A DNA stretch of 64,000 nucleotides from Mesorhizobium metallidurans STM 2683 (GTDB lineage: Bacteria; Pseudomonadota; Alphaproteobacteria; Rhizobiales; Rhizobiaceae), in the NCBI RefSeq assembly GCF_000350085.1, contig NZ_CAUM01000111.1, positions 1 to 64,000 of the forward strand, in the 5' to 3' direction. A program made the position numbers and the translations under genes. Under the pieces are notes generated by a model, which worked only from the letters and a program-made list of their open reading frames with translations, had not been told where the DNA came from and made no database searches. Shown here one piece after another: positions 51,295-59,625 of the stretch; the stretch's first letter is position 1; each line of letters begins with the position of its first letter.

Positions 51295-52289
51295 ACGCGA
51301 ACTGCCGCCGCCATGCCCGAGCTGGTGAGGGCCGCCGCCTTGACCAGGCCCGCGGCAAGTGCGGCCCCTGCCCCCTCGTCGTGGCTCATGCCCAGATTGA
51401 GGAGCGGACGAAGGCCGAGCCGCTCGGCAGCCCTTATATATGCAGGCTCCGGCGACAGGCCGGCAAGAAGGCAATGCTCCAGCGCGGCAGGGTTGGCGGC
51501 ATGAAGCACGGCGGCCGCCGCGATCGCCGCAACGCCATCGAGCAGCACCGGGATCTTCTGCATCCGGGCGGCGAGGATGGCCCCAGTGATGGCCGCGAAC
51601 TCGCGCCCGCCGACCCGGCGCAATGCTTCCAGTGGATCCCTGAGGCTTCTGCCGTGGAAGGCGATCGCGGCATCGACCGCTTCCGCCTTGCGCGCCTGCA
51701 TCATAGCATCGGCGCCCGATCCGGGTCCGACCCAGTCGGCGCCCTTGCCGCCAAACAGCGCCGCAAACAGAGCCGCGGCAATGGTCGAATTGCCGACGCC
51801 GAGATCGCCAAGGCAAAGCAGATCGGTGCCGCCGGCGATCGCTTCCATGCCGAAGGCCATGGTGGCAGCACAACCGCGCTCGTCAAGCGCTGCCTCCTCG
51901 GTTATGTCGGCGGTCGGAATGTGCAGCGCAAGATCGAACACTTTCAACCCGAGATCATTGGCGATGCAGATCTGGTTGACTGCCGCACCGCCCGCCGCGC
52001 AAAGCTCGACCGCGTTTGCCGTTGCGGCGACGGGACGTGGCGAAATGCCGTGGCGGGTGACGCCGTGATTGCCGGCGAAGATCGCCACCAACGGCCGTGT
52101 CACCGCCGGCGGCGCCCGCCCGCTCCAGGCGGCGAGCCACGCGGCAATGTCCTCGATGCGACCGAGCGAATTCCTGGGCTTGTCGGCCTTGGCAAACAGT
52201 GCGCGTACTTTGGTCTCGGCCGCCGCGTCGGCCGGCGGCAAGGCAGCCAGAAGGTTGCGAAAATCGTCGAAGGGCAGCGCGCTGGTCAT
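51291..52289 (-). CDS. cobT: Nicotinate-nucleotide-dimethylbenzimidazole phosphoribosyltransferase
   Basis: Enzyme of cobalamin lower-ligand activation, making alpha-ribazole phosphate. The 332 residues contain NSLGRIEDIAAWLAAW, VAIFAGNHGVTRHGIS and LCLGDLGVGNSTIAAAL (phosphate binding). The catalytic Glu is in GMSHDEGAGAA near the C-terminus. No cobalamin riboswitch is evident in the 185 bases upstream. Divergent from the DUF1289 gene. Its stop codon overlaps the right edge of the palindromic repeat. Confidence 0.94.
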   Translation of the reverse strand: MTSALPFDDFRNLLAALPPADAAAETKVRALFAKADKPRNSLGRIEDIAAWLAAWSGRAPPAVTRPLVAIFAGNHGVTRHGISPRPVAATANAVELCAAGGAAVNQICIANDLGLKVFDLALHIPTADITEEAALDERGCAATMAFGMEAIAGGTDLLCLGDLGVGNSTIAAALFAALFGGKGADWVGPGSGADAMMQARKAEAVDAAIAFHGRSLRDPLEALRRVGGREFAAITGAILAARMQKIPVLLDGVAAIAAAAVLHAANPAALEHCLLAGLSPEPAYIRAAERLGLRPLLNLGMSHDEGAGAALAAGLVKAAALTSSGMAAAVRV

Positions 52290-52474
52290 TTCGTTGAGGA
52301 TCTTCCCCTAGGTTTGACGAGCGGCATAGCCGCGTTGCGCGACCGGCACAACCTTTCGGCCGATGCCGCGAAAGCGCTTGCCCGCGGCGCATTCCGGAGG
52401 GCTTGCATTGGCCTTGCCGTTACACCATGTGGAGCAGGACAAGGGATTCCTGACGGAACCTCCAAGAGAACATC

Positions 52475-52708
52475 ATGACGGCCATAGAATCCCCGTGCAT
52501 CCTGGTCTGCTCGATCGATATGAAAACCGGCTTCTGCTTCGGTTGCGGCCGCACGCGCGAAGAAATCGGCGCCTGGATCGACATGACGCCGCAAACACGC
52601 CGAAGCGTGATGGCCGAGTTGCCGGCCCGGCTGGAAGCGGTCGAACGCAGGCCGCGTCGGGAAACGCGCCGCACCCGCCTCTCTCGCGAACGCGACGCTC
52701 TATCGTGA
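52475..52708 (+). CDS. DUF1289 domain-containing protein
   Basis: A 77-residue protein. The DUF1289 core is at residues 6-45, with four cysteines in the pattern SPCILVCSIDMKTGFCFGCGRT, probably binding zinc or iron. WIDMTPQTRRSVMAELPARL follows. An Arg-rich tail completes the chain. Function unknown. The aspartic-protease gene starts seven bases after its stop, so they are likely an operon. Confidence 0.9.
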   Translation: MTAIESPCILVCSIDMKTGFCFGCGRTREEIGAWIDMTPQTRRSVMAELPARLEAVERRPRRETRRTRLSRERDALS

Positions 52709-52715
52709 GCCATCC

Positions 52716-53420
52716 ATGAACCGACTTTTCTGGACCTTGATGATCGTGATCGGGGTGGGCGTGGCCCTGCTTGTGTTCAACGATTCCGCCGGCAGCACGT
52801 TCGGCGTCGAGAACAACGATTTCGGCCGGCTGATCTGGCTTGGCGCATTGGTCGCGCTTATCGGCGCCGGCCTGCTCAGATCCGGCAGACCCTTGGGCAC
52901 CATGGCGCGCAGCCTCGTCACCTGGGGCGTCATCGTGCTGGCGCTGATCGCCGGCTATCAGTATCGCTACGAATTGCAGGATTTCGCCAGCCGGGTCACC
53001 GCCGGGCTCGTTCCCGGCAGTCCGCTGGCGCTGGGTGTGGAGGACGGCCACGCAACGGTCACCCTGGACAAGGCCGACAACGGCCATTTCGAAGCGCGCA
53101 TCATGATCAATGGCGCGCCGGTTCGGGCAGTGGTCGACACCGGCGCGACCAGCACCGTGCTGACAGCGGAAGACGCGCAGGCGGCTGGCTTCAATCCAGC
53201 AACTCTCAATTTTACGATCCCGGTCTCGACCGCCAATGGCATGGCGCGCGCCGCAGGCGTGAGAACCGATGAATTGGCGATCGGCGGCATCATTCGCAAG
53301 GACATGCCGGTCATGATCGCCGCACCCGGCATGCTGAGCCAGAGCCTGCTCGGCATGAATTTCATCGGATCGCTGTCGGGCTTCGACGTGCGCGGCGATC
53401 GCATGATTTTGCGCGACTAA
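52716..53420 (+). CDS. TIGR02281-family retropepsin-like aspartic protease
   Basis: A 234-residue membrane protein. Three N-terminal helices (about 3-20, 38-54, 66-82) precede a single-domain aspartic protease of clan AA. The catalytic motif is AVVDTGATSTVLT with D141, and the domain closes with SLLGMNFIGSLSGFDVRGDRMIL. Members form dimers to complete the active site. Substrate not known. Convergent with dusA, two bases apart. Confidence 0.9.
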   Translation: MNRLFWTLMIVIGVGVALLVFNDSAGSTFGVENNDFGRLIWLGALVALIGAGLLRSGRPLGTMARSLVTWGVIVLALIAGYQYRYELQDFASRVTAGLVPGSPLALGVEDGHATVTLDKADNGHFEARIMINGAPVRAVVDTGATSTVLTAEDAQAAGFNPATLNFTIPVSTANGMARAAGVRTDELAIGGIIRKDMPVMIAAPGMLSQSLLGMNFIGSLSGFDVRGDRMILRD

Positions 53421-53422
53421 AC

Positions 53423-54421
53423 TCAGGCGGCTTCCGCGTCCGCTCCAGAAAAATCGATCGCGGCGAAGGCGGTTTTCAGCACGTCCGGTCCTGCGCCGGG
53501 CCGTGTCGCGTCGGTGGACAGGATTTGCCGGTAGCGGCGTGCGCCAGGCAGGCCGTGGAACAGGCCGACCATGTGACGGGTGACATGGCCAAGCCGGCCA
53601 CCCCGCTCGATGTGGCGCGTCGCGTAAGCCGCCATGGTACCGATCAGCGCGGCGAAGTCGAATGCTTCGGATTTGCCGCCGTAGCATGCGGCGTCGACGT
53701 CCGCCAGGATGCCCGGCGTGTGATAGGCGGCGCGGCCGAGCATGGCCCCGTCGACATGATCAATGTGCTTAAGGGCCTCTTCGAGCGATTGAATGCCGCC
53801 ATTGATGCCGATGAATTCATTCGGCTTTCTTGTCTTCAGGCGATAGACCCTGCCATAATCGAGCGGCGGGATGTCACGGTTTTCCCTTGGGCTCAGCCCC
53901 TCCAGCCAAGCCTTGCGGGCATGCACCCACAATGCGTCGGCGCCGGCCGAAAAAACGCCGTCCGCCAGCGCATCGAGCGCCGGTTCCGTATCCTGTTCGT
54001 CGACGCCGATGCGGCATTTGACTGTGACGGGGATTTTCACGGCGGCCTTCATCGCCGCAACGCAATCGGCGACAAGAACCGGCGTCTTCATCAGGCAGGC
54101 GCCAAAAGTCCCGGACTGGACACGGTCTGACGGGCAGCCGACATTGAGGTTGATCTCGTCATAGCCGAAGGCTTCGCCTACGCACGCCGCCTCGGCAAGC
54201 TTGCTCGGATCGGAGCCGCCAAGCTGCAACGCGACCGGATGTTCCGCGTCGTCGAAGCCAAGCAGCCGCTCGCGCGCGCCCTGGATGATCGCGTCGGCCA
54301 CCACCATCTCGGTGTAGAGCAGCGCCTGGCGCGTCAATTGACGATGGAAGAACCGGCAATGCCGGTCGGTCCAATCCATCATGGGCGCGATCGCTAGTCT
54401 ATGTAGCTGATATTCCGTCAT
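53423..54421 (-). CDS. dusA: tRNA-dihydrouridine(20/20a) synthase DusA
   Basis: FMN-dependent enzyme that reduces uridine 20/20a of tRNAs. The 332 residues carry IAPMMDWTDRHCRFFHR at the N-terminus and QLGGSDPSKLAEAA. The catalytic cysteine region is INLNVGCPSDRVQSGTFGACLM, with VKCRIGVDEQD and NGGIQSLEEA for FMN-phosphate. The start at 54421 (MTEYQLHRLAIAPMMDW) fits the family. The long in-frame sequence upstream runs through non-homologous DNA and is not coding. Confidence 0.94.
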   Translation of the reverse strand: MTEYQLHRLAIAPMMDWTDRHCRFFHRQLTRQALLYTEMVVADAIIQGARERLLGFDDAEHPVALQLGGSDPSKLAEAACVGEAFGYDEINLNVGCPSDRVQSGTFGACLMKTPVLVADCVAAMKAAVKIPVTVKCRIGVDEQDTEPALDALADGVFSAGADALWVHARKAWLEGLSPRENRDIPPLDYGRVYRLKTRKPNEFIGINGGIQSLEEALKHIDHVDGAMLGRAAYHTPGILADVDAACYGGKSEAFDFAALIGTMAAYATRHIERGGRLGHVTRHMVGLFHGLPGARRYRQILSTDATRPGAGPDVLKTAFAAIDFSGADAEAA

Positions 54422-54566
54422 TTTCTGCATCTTCGCTACGGTATGCTGGGTCGCGCTGTCGAGCGGATTGTCCGCCGTGGAGGAATTACGACGCAGCTTG
54501 AATCTCCTGGCGGAACCGATGCGATCTATGCACGACCTGCCTTTCTGTATACCACCCAGTTCCACG

Positions 54567-54791
54567 TCACCAGATGGTGTAGCCGCAATCGACGGGCAGT
54601 GTAACGCCGGTGATGGCGCTGGACGCATCGCTTGCGAGGAATAGGATCGCGGAGGCGATCTCTTCAGGCTGAGCGACACGCTTCATAGGCGTGAAGCTCA
54701 TCCAGATCGGAAAGCGGGCCGGATCGGTGAAACTCGAGTTCGCCCATTCGCCCGCCAGTGACTTGGCAATGTGATGGATTCCCGCCTTCGA
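54567..54791 (-). pseudogene. Short-chain dehydrogenase, C-terminal remnant
   Basis: 74 codons and a TGA with clear SDR sequence: SKAGIHHIAKSLAGEWANSS holds the catalytic Lys; PMKRVAQPEEIASAILFLAS and GVTLPVDCGYTIW form the usual C-terminus. The Rossmann part and the catalytic Tyr are missing. The break at about 54792 runs straight into a different gene fragment on the same strand. Confidence 0.75.
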
Positions 54792-54796
54792 TACGC

Positions 54797-54997
54797 TTGA
54801 CCGACAGTCGTGCCGATTGCCTGGAACTCAGGGATCGCAACGAACTGGATACCCGTATACGGCACCGGGTGCTTGTTCGGATGGCTGGGATCGGCCTTCT
54901 GCAGAGCCTGCAGCGCCATTTGGGCGAACGGGGCGGCCTTCTTGTAATTCTCGTTGGCATAGGTGGATTTACGGGTGCCTGGAGGCGCGGCGATGAA
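54797..54997 (-). pseudogene. Polyol/sugar ABC transporter binding protein, C-terminal remnant
   Basis: About 67 codons resembling the C-terminal region of SmoE-type sorbitol/mannitol-binding proteins: APPGTRKSTYANENYKKAAP, then QFVAIPEFQAIGTTVGQ. The start and signal peptide are gone, and it stops at the junction with the SDR remnant. A deletion joining two genes of a polyol-use operon would give this arrangement. Confidence 0.65.
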
Positions 54998-55169
54998 CTG
55001 GCAAAAAATTGAAGTCAGGCTGGCAACCGCGACAGCAAAGGGCGCCTCGGGTAGAACAATCTACCGGTGCGTCGCGGGTTGCCTGCGGTTTCGATACCGC
55101 CCGCATACGATGGTCCTGCGTCTCATCGGCCGGATTACGATGTTCCTGCAATGGGTTAACAGACCAAGG

Positions 55170-55604
55170 ATGCCGCCGGACGAAGCCTGTGCGGCAGTAG
55201 TCAAAGTGTCATTGCGTCACGGTAAAGTAGCTCGCGTCAAAGTTGCTGCCTGGAGGCCATCGATGCATACGTATCTTGTTGAGCGAATGGAGGGCGATGA
55301 TGTGATAGCGGGTCGTATCATCAACGCACCAAGCCCATTCAGGGCTGCGTCTATGTTGACGGATCGACACATTACGCTGCGAACGTGGGAGAAGGATTGG
55401 GTCCGTGTGACGGATGAAAATCGGGGGCAAATCTTTGCATATTGCTTTGTCTCTGGCGGATACGCCGCTGATAGCGTGTGGCCTGACAATGAACGGGATA
55501 AGCCGAAGTCCGCGGCGCGGCAGTCCGGCGCTCTATTCCCTGCCCAGATCCATACGTCCAAAACAGCACCCCAGCTCTTTTGCCGACAAAAGAAAATGAC
55601 CTGA
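55170..55604 (+). CDS. Hypothetical protein, weakly supported
   Basis: A possible 144-residue protein. The middle (MHTYLVERMEGDDVIAGRIINAPSPFRAA and RHITLRTWEKDWVRVTDENRG) reads like protein sequence, but codon third positions are not as GC-rich as in the neighbouring genes and no family is recognised. An in-frame ATG at 54993 has a GGAGG seven bases upstream but overlaps the transporter remnant. Could be spurious. Confidence 0.3.
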   Translation: MPPDEACAAVVKVSLRHGKVARVKVAAWRPSMHTYLVERMEGDDVIAGRIINAPSPFRAASMLTDRHITLRTWEKDWVRVTDENRGQIFAYCFVSGGYAADSVWPDNERDKPKSAARQSGALFPAQIHTSKTAPQLFCRQKKMT

Positions 55605-55728
55605 TGCATGTCGCGCAAGAGCATGCCCTTGGCTTGACCCGAGGGTGCGCAGCGGCTTTGCGAGTACGACATGCATAAACAAGAACTCAAAGCGCGTCCC
55701 CTGAATCCGTTCAAACGCGACGCGCTTT
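55605..55728. repeat. rhizobial palindromic repeat pair
   Basis: GCATGTCG near 55604-55611 pairs with CGACATGC near 55667-55675 over a long, partly paired interior containing GTGCGCAGCGGC. It is followed by AAAGCGCGTC (55689-55698) with GACGCGCTTT (55719-55728). The second hairpin and the linker repeat those at 47538-47586. The rest of the gap up to 55905 shows no gene or clear promoter. Confidence 0.65.
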
Positions 55729-55905
55729 AACGCGAGGGTCACACTGGCCGGAAGACAGGCGCGATTGCCCATATCGGGTATGAGCCTCCTGTCGGATGCG
55801 GTCAGCCGAAGGTTGCCCTGTGGACATCGCGGCATCATCAGAATGATCGATGAAAAGGTTTCGACGGAGCGCGATAAGTGACCCTAACCTCAGCGTGGGC
55901 CACTC

Positions 55906-58629
55906 ATGTCTCCAGTGTATTTGGCATCAGAAAGGACGGATCAGGATCTACAGGCGGATCGTCAACCAGCGGCCCCCGGTAGATGGTCCAACGTCCCGGA
56001 ATACGCACTTGATCAGGGCGGCCCTGTGCTGCGCCCCTATCAACGCATGGGCGTCGACTTTGCGAACATTACCGTCTTCGATCACCTGAAAGACATCACC
56101 AAGCAATATCCCAGCAAACTCGCCATCAGCGACGGCACCACTCGTCTGACGTATTCCCAGCTTTTACAAGCCGTCGAGATGCTGTCCCACCGAATTGCTG
56201 CCGTCGTTCCCAGCGGACAGGCGATCGGGATCCTTCAGGCCAACTCGGCCTGGTACCCTGTGGCCATCTTGGCGAGCATGGCGGTCGGGCGGCCTTCGGT
56301 GCCGCTCAACACGAGAGATCCGGACTCGCGAACCAATGATATTGTAGTTGCGGCGCGACTTTCGGCGGTCATAGGCGACGGCGATGTCCGCCCCGCCGGT
56401 TTGGCTCAGGATGTCCACTGGATCGATGCGACCACCAGCATCACGCCGCAAGTCCAGCCGATACCCCAGTCCTGTTCCGTCTCGGTCGACGCGCCCGCGA
56501 TGGTGCTCTACACCTCGGGCAGCACCGGCCATCCCAAAGGCATCGTCAACAGCCAGCGCAGCCTGCTTTGGCGGGTTCAGCAATATGTCGACGCATGCCA
56601 CATCAACTCGGATGATGTCTTCCTGCCCTTGACCGGGCCTGCCACGATCGCCGGTTGCCGGGAGGTTCTGGCTACCGTCCTGACCGGCGCCACCTTGCAT
56701 CTCGCCGAACTTGGAGCCGTCGGCTTGCGGGCGGTCCAGCGACTGGTGGAATCGGAAGGTGTGACGGTCACCTACCTGGTGCCGGCCCTGCTCCGCGCAC
56801 TCATGGCGGACAAGCCTGCTGACGCCTTCCGTTCGCTCCGAGTGGCTCGGATCGGAGGAGAAAAGGTGTCGTGGACCGACATTGCCCTGCTGCGCAAAGT
56901 CGTTCCGGGCACTTGCCTCATTCAGATCGGCTACTCGTCAACCGAGACTACAGGGTCGCAATGGTTCCTGCCGCAAGACTGGCCGGAGGAAGGCCCCTCG
57001 GTTCCGGTTGGCTGGCTGCTCCCGGGAATGATGTTCGCGATTGTCGATGAAGAGGGGCGCCGCGTTCAGCCCGGCAAGGTTGGCGAGCTCCTGATAAGAA
57101 GCCCGTATACCTTGCTTGGCCATTGGGAGAACGGCGCTGTCGTGCCCGTGGCATCGGATCCGGACGATGGTCATCTTCGGGTATTCGCGACGGGTGACCT
57201 CGTCCAGATCGACAGTCACGGCCTGCTGCACGTTGTCGGCCGCAAGGGGCGCCAGGTCAAGATCAATGGCCGGCGTATCGAGCCGGCGGAACTCGAACTT
57301 GTATTGCGTAGTTCGCCTGATGTGGAGGATGCCGTTGCAATCGTGGCGGCGGCAAATGAGCTTGTTGCATTCGCCATTCCCCAGCCATGGGCGGGGCCTG
57401 CCTTTTCGGACGACCTTCGCCAGCTTGTCAGAACGAAGCTGCCGCCGCCGCTGTGTCCCGTGCGGCTTCACACGGTTTCCGGGATTCCGCGTCTGCCGGG
57501 CGGCAAGGTCGACACGGCCACGCTTGCGGAGATCGATCTTTCAGCCACGAAGATCGCCCCGGCCGCACAGCCGTCCGATACGAGCGAGCTCAACGTCCAT
57601 CGGATAGTGCAGCATGCCTGGAACAATATCCTCGACACACGCGTCGCCGCAGGACGCTGGGATGATGCAGGCGGAGATTCGCTGAAGCTGCTGCAATGCG
57701 TGATGGAACTCGAAAGCGCCATCGGCCAGGAACTCAGTCTCGATGGGTTCACGGTCGCCATGAGCATGAACGAAATGGTCAAGACGGTCATGTCGGTACA
57801 AGCAGGCGCCTTGCGCGCGCAAGTAAAAAAGCACGAACTCCCAATTCTTTTCCTGCTCCCGGGATCCGTCGGCTATGGCCCGAGCTTTGCCGCCTTTGCG
57901 TCTTCGATGGGCAAGATCGCACGAGTAGTCCCCATCAGATATCCCCCGCTATCTGTGATATTGCGCGGGGCAAACACTGTCGCAAACATGTCCGAGAGCG
58001 CGGTCGAGCAGATCCGTCGCGCTCAGCCAACGGGTTCCATAAGACTTCTCGGCCATTCGCTCGGCGGCGCCGTCGCGTTCGAGGTAGCGGAGCGACTGCT
58101 GGCCGCGGGGCGGACTGTAAAGTTCCTGGGAATCCTCGACACGAGCCTCCTCGGCGAACGCAGCACCTATTGGGAGATGTTTGTCCGCACATACCAGCGG
58201 ATTCGGACCAATCGCGTGAGCGCTGACCGGATGGTTTGCCGCTTCTTTGCAAAAGTCGCTGTCAAAATGGGCTTCGAGGCGAAGCTCGCCCGCATCCTCG
58301 ATCGCTATGCCAAGGACGAGTTCAACGCAACCAGCTTCAGAACCAAACTGGAACTGCAGGGGCAGTTGCGGGGGCGAGCCTTCTATCAGTGGTTGGCGAG
58401 ACCCAGACCGACGCTGCCGATCACTGCAACCCTCTTCCGCTGCGCTCGGCCCAAAATGCCTCTGGCCATAGGGTGGGATGGCGCTTTCGCGCGTCTGGAT
58501 GTGATTCCGGTCGTTGGCAGTCATTTCGATATGATCACAGAGCCTCATCTCGCCACCAACCGCCCACTCATCGAGAACGCGGTGGAGCAAACCTATTCTG
58601 CGGCCGAGCTTCGCAAACGGGAGTACTGA
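55906..58629 (+). CDS. NRPS-like protein: adenylation - carrier - thioesterase
   Basis: A single-module, 907-residue protein. The adenylation domain (about 50-545) has core motifs LYTSGSTGHPKG (201-212), GYSSTETTG (342-350), FATGDL (427-432), GRKGRQVKINGRRIEP and catalytic K534 (GGKVDT). The carrier domain (about 560-635) has S592 in DDAGGDSLKLL for phosphopantetheine. The thioesterase domain (about 645-900) has nucleophile S718 in GHSLGG and a C-terminal His in GSHFD. No condensation domain exists. It therefore activates one amino or carboxylic acid and releases or transfers it. Ribosome-binding site weak. It nearly touches the NadE-like gene. Confidence 0.88.
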   Translation: MSPVYLASERTDQDLQADRQPAAPGRWSNVPEYALDQGGPVLRPYQRMGVDFANITVFDHLKDITKQYPSKLAISDGTTRLTYSQLLQAVEMLSHRIAAVVPSGQAIGILQANSAWYPVAILASMAVGRPSVPLNTRDPDSRTNDIVVAARLSAVIGDGDVRPAGLAQDVHWIDATTSITPQVQPIPQSCSVSVDAPAMVLYTSGSTGHPKGIVNSQRSLLWRVQQYVDACHINSDDVFLPLTGPATIAGCREVLATVLTGATLHLAELGAVGLRAVQRLVESEGVTVTYLVPALLRALMADKPADAFRSLRVARIGGEKVSWTDIALLRKVVPGTCLIQIGYSSTETTGSQWFLPQDWPEEGPSVPVGWLLPGMMFAIVDEEGRRVQPGKVGELLIRSPYTLLGHWENGAVVPVASDPDDGHLRVFATGDLVQIDSHGLLHVVGRKGRQVKINGRRIEPAELELVLRSSPDVEDAVAIVAAANELVAFAIPQPWAGPAFSDDLRQLVRTKLPPPLCPVRLHTVSGIPRLPGGKVDTATLAEIDLSATKIAPAAQPSDTSELNVHRIVQHAWNNILDTRVAAGRWDDAGGDSLKLLQCVMELESAIGQELSLDGFTVAMSMNEMVKTVMSVQAGALRAQVKKHELPILFLLPGSVGYGPSFAAFASSMGKIARVVPIRYPPLSVILRGANTVANMSESAVEQIRRAQPTGSIRLLGHSLGGAVAFEVAERLLAAGRTVKFLGILDTSLLGERSTYWEMFVRTYQRIRTNRVSADRMVCRFFAKVAVKMGFEAKLARILDRYAKDEFNATSFRTKLELQGQLRGRAFYQWLARPRPTLPITATLFRCARPKMPLAIGWDGAFARLDVIPVVGSHFDMITEPHLATNRPLIENAVEQTYSAAELRKREY

Positions 58630-58631
58630 CC

Positions 58632-59621
58632 ATCGACCTGATTTCGGAATTCAGCAGAAGCACGCTGGTGCTCGATGCTCGCGCGGAGGTCGATCGCATC
58701 GTCGAAATCCTGCGTGAGCAGGTTTTTGGCACTCTGCGGCGTCGTGGCGTGGTTGTCGGCCTCTCCGGGGGCATAGACAGCTCCGTTGTCGCTGCCTTGT
58801 GCGCGCGCGCGTTCGGGAAAGACAAGGTTCTGGGGATATTCATGCCGGAGCACCATTCCTCCGGCGACTCGCTAAGACTGGGCCGCGTTGTCGCAGCGCA
58901 GCTTGGCATCGACACGATCCTGGAAGACATAGCGCCGGCCCTGGAGGCCATCGGCGCCTATCGTCGACAGATCGAAGCGATACAGACCGTCGTTCCACAA
59001 TATGCCGAAGGCTGGAAATGCAAGCTGGTGCTTGCGTCGGTTCTCGAGAGCAACGGCCTGAACATAACACGCCTCACGGTTGAAGACCCGCAAGGCAAGA
59101 CCGACACAGTACGTCTGTCGCCGGCAGCCTATCTGCAGATCGTCGCTGCAACCAACTACAAGCAACGCCTGCGCAAGATGACCGAGTACTACCACGCGGA
59201 CCGCCTCAATTATGCGGTGGCAGGTACGCCAAACCGCCTTGAGTACGACCAGGGCTTTTTCGTCAAGCAGGGTGACGGAACCGCCGACCTGATGCCTATC
59301 GTTCACCTCTACAAAACCCAGGTATACCAACTGGCCGAATATCTTGGAATTGATGAAGAGATTCGGCGGCGGCCGCCCACCACGGACACTTTCTCCATGG
59401 CGCAGAGCCAGGAGGAATTCTATTTCGCGCTGCCCTATCATCTCATGGATCTGTGCCTCTACGGTGTGAACCACGGGCTTTCGGCTGATGAGGTCGCAGC
59501 CGCTGCCGATCTCACTGCAGCCCAGGTTCAAAAAGTCTTCAAGGACATCGACAGCAAACGGCGTGCCGCGCGCTATCTTCACGCCCGGCCCATGCTGCCA
59601 GCTTCAATGGGCGAGGACTGA
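58632..59621 (+). CDS. NAD+ synthase-family amide synthetase (NadE-like)
   Basis: An NH3-dependent NAD synthase-like N-type ATP pyrophosphatase of about 329 residues without a glutaminase domain. P-loop VVGLSGGIDSSVVAALCARAFG is near residue 40; NYAVAGTPNRLEYDQGFFVKQGDG and DLMPIVHLYKTQVYQLAEYLG follow. It could be a spare NAD synthase or, given its cluster, an amidation enzyme. No ATG, GTG or TTG is available at the natural position; GGGAG stands eight bases before an ATC at 58632. The first GTG is at 58668 and would remove 12 plausible residues. Confidence 0.8.
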   Translation: MDLISEFSRSTLVLDARAEVDRIVEILREQVFGTLRRRGVVVGLSGGIDSSVVAALCARAFGKDKVLGIFMPEHHSSGDSLRLGRVVAAQLGIDTILEDIAPALEAIGAYRRQIEAIQTVVPQYAEGWKCKLVLASVLESNGLNITRLTVEDPQGKTDTVRLSPAAYLQIVAATNYKQRLRKMTEYYHADRLNYAVAGTPNRLEYDQGFFVKQGDGTADLMPIVHLYKTQVYQLAEYLGIDEEIRRRPPTTDTFSMAQSQEEFYFALPYHLMDLCLYGVNHGLSADEVAAAADLTAAQVQKVFKDIDSKRRAARYLHARPMLPASMGED

Positions 59622-59625
59622 CCGG

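Noticed and set aside
52290..52474. Cobalamin riboswitch upstream of cobT
   Set aside because: No B12-box-like sequence seen in the 185-base gap.
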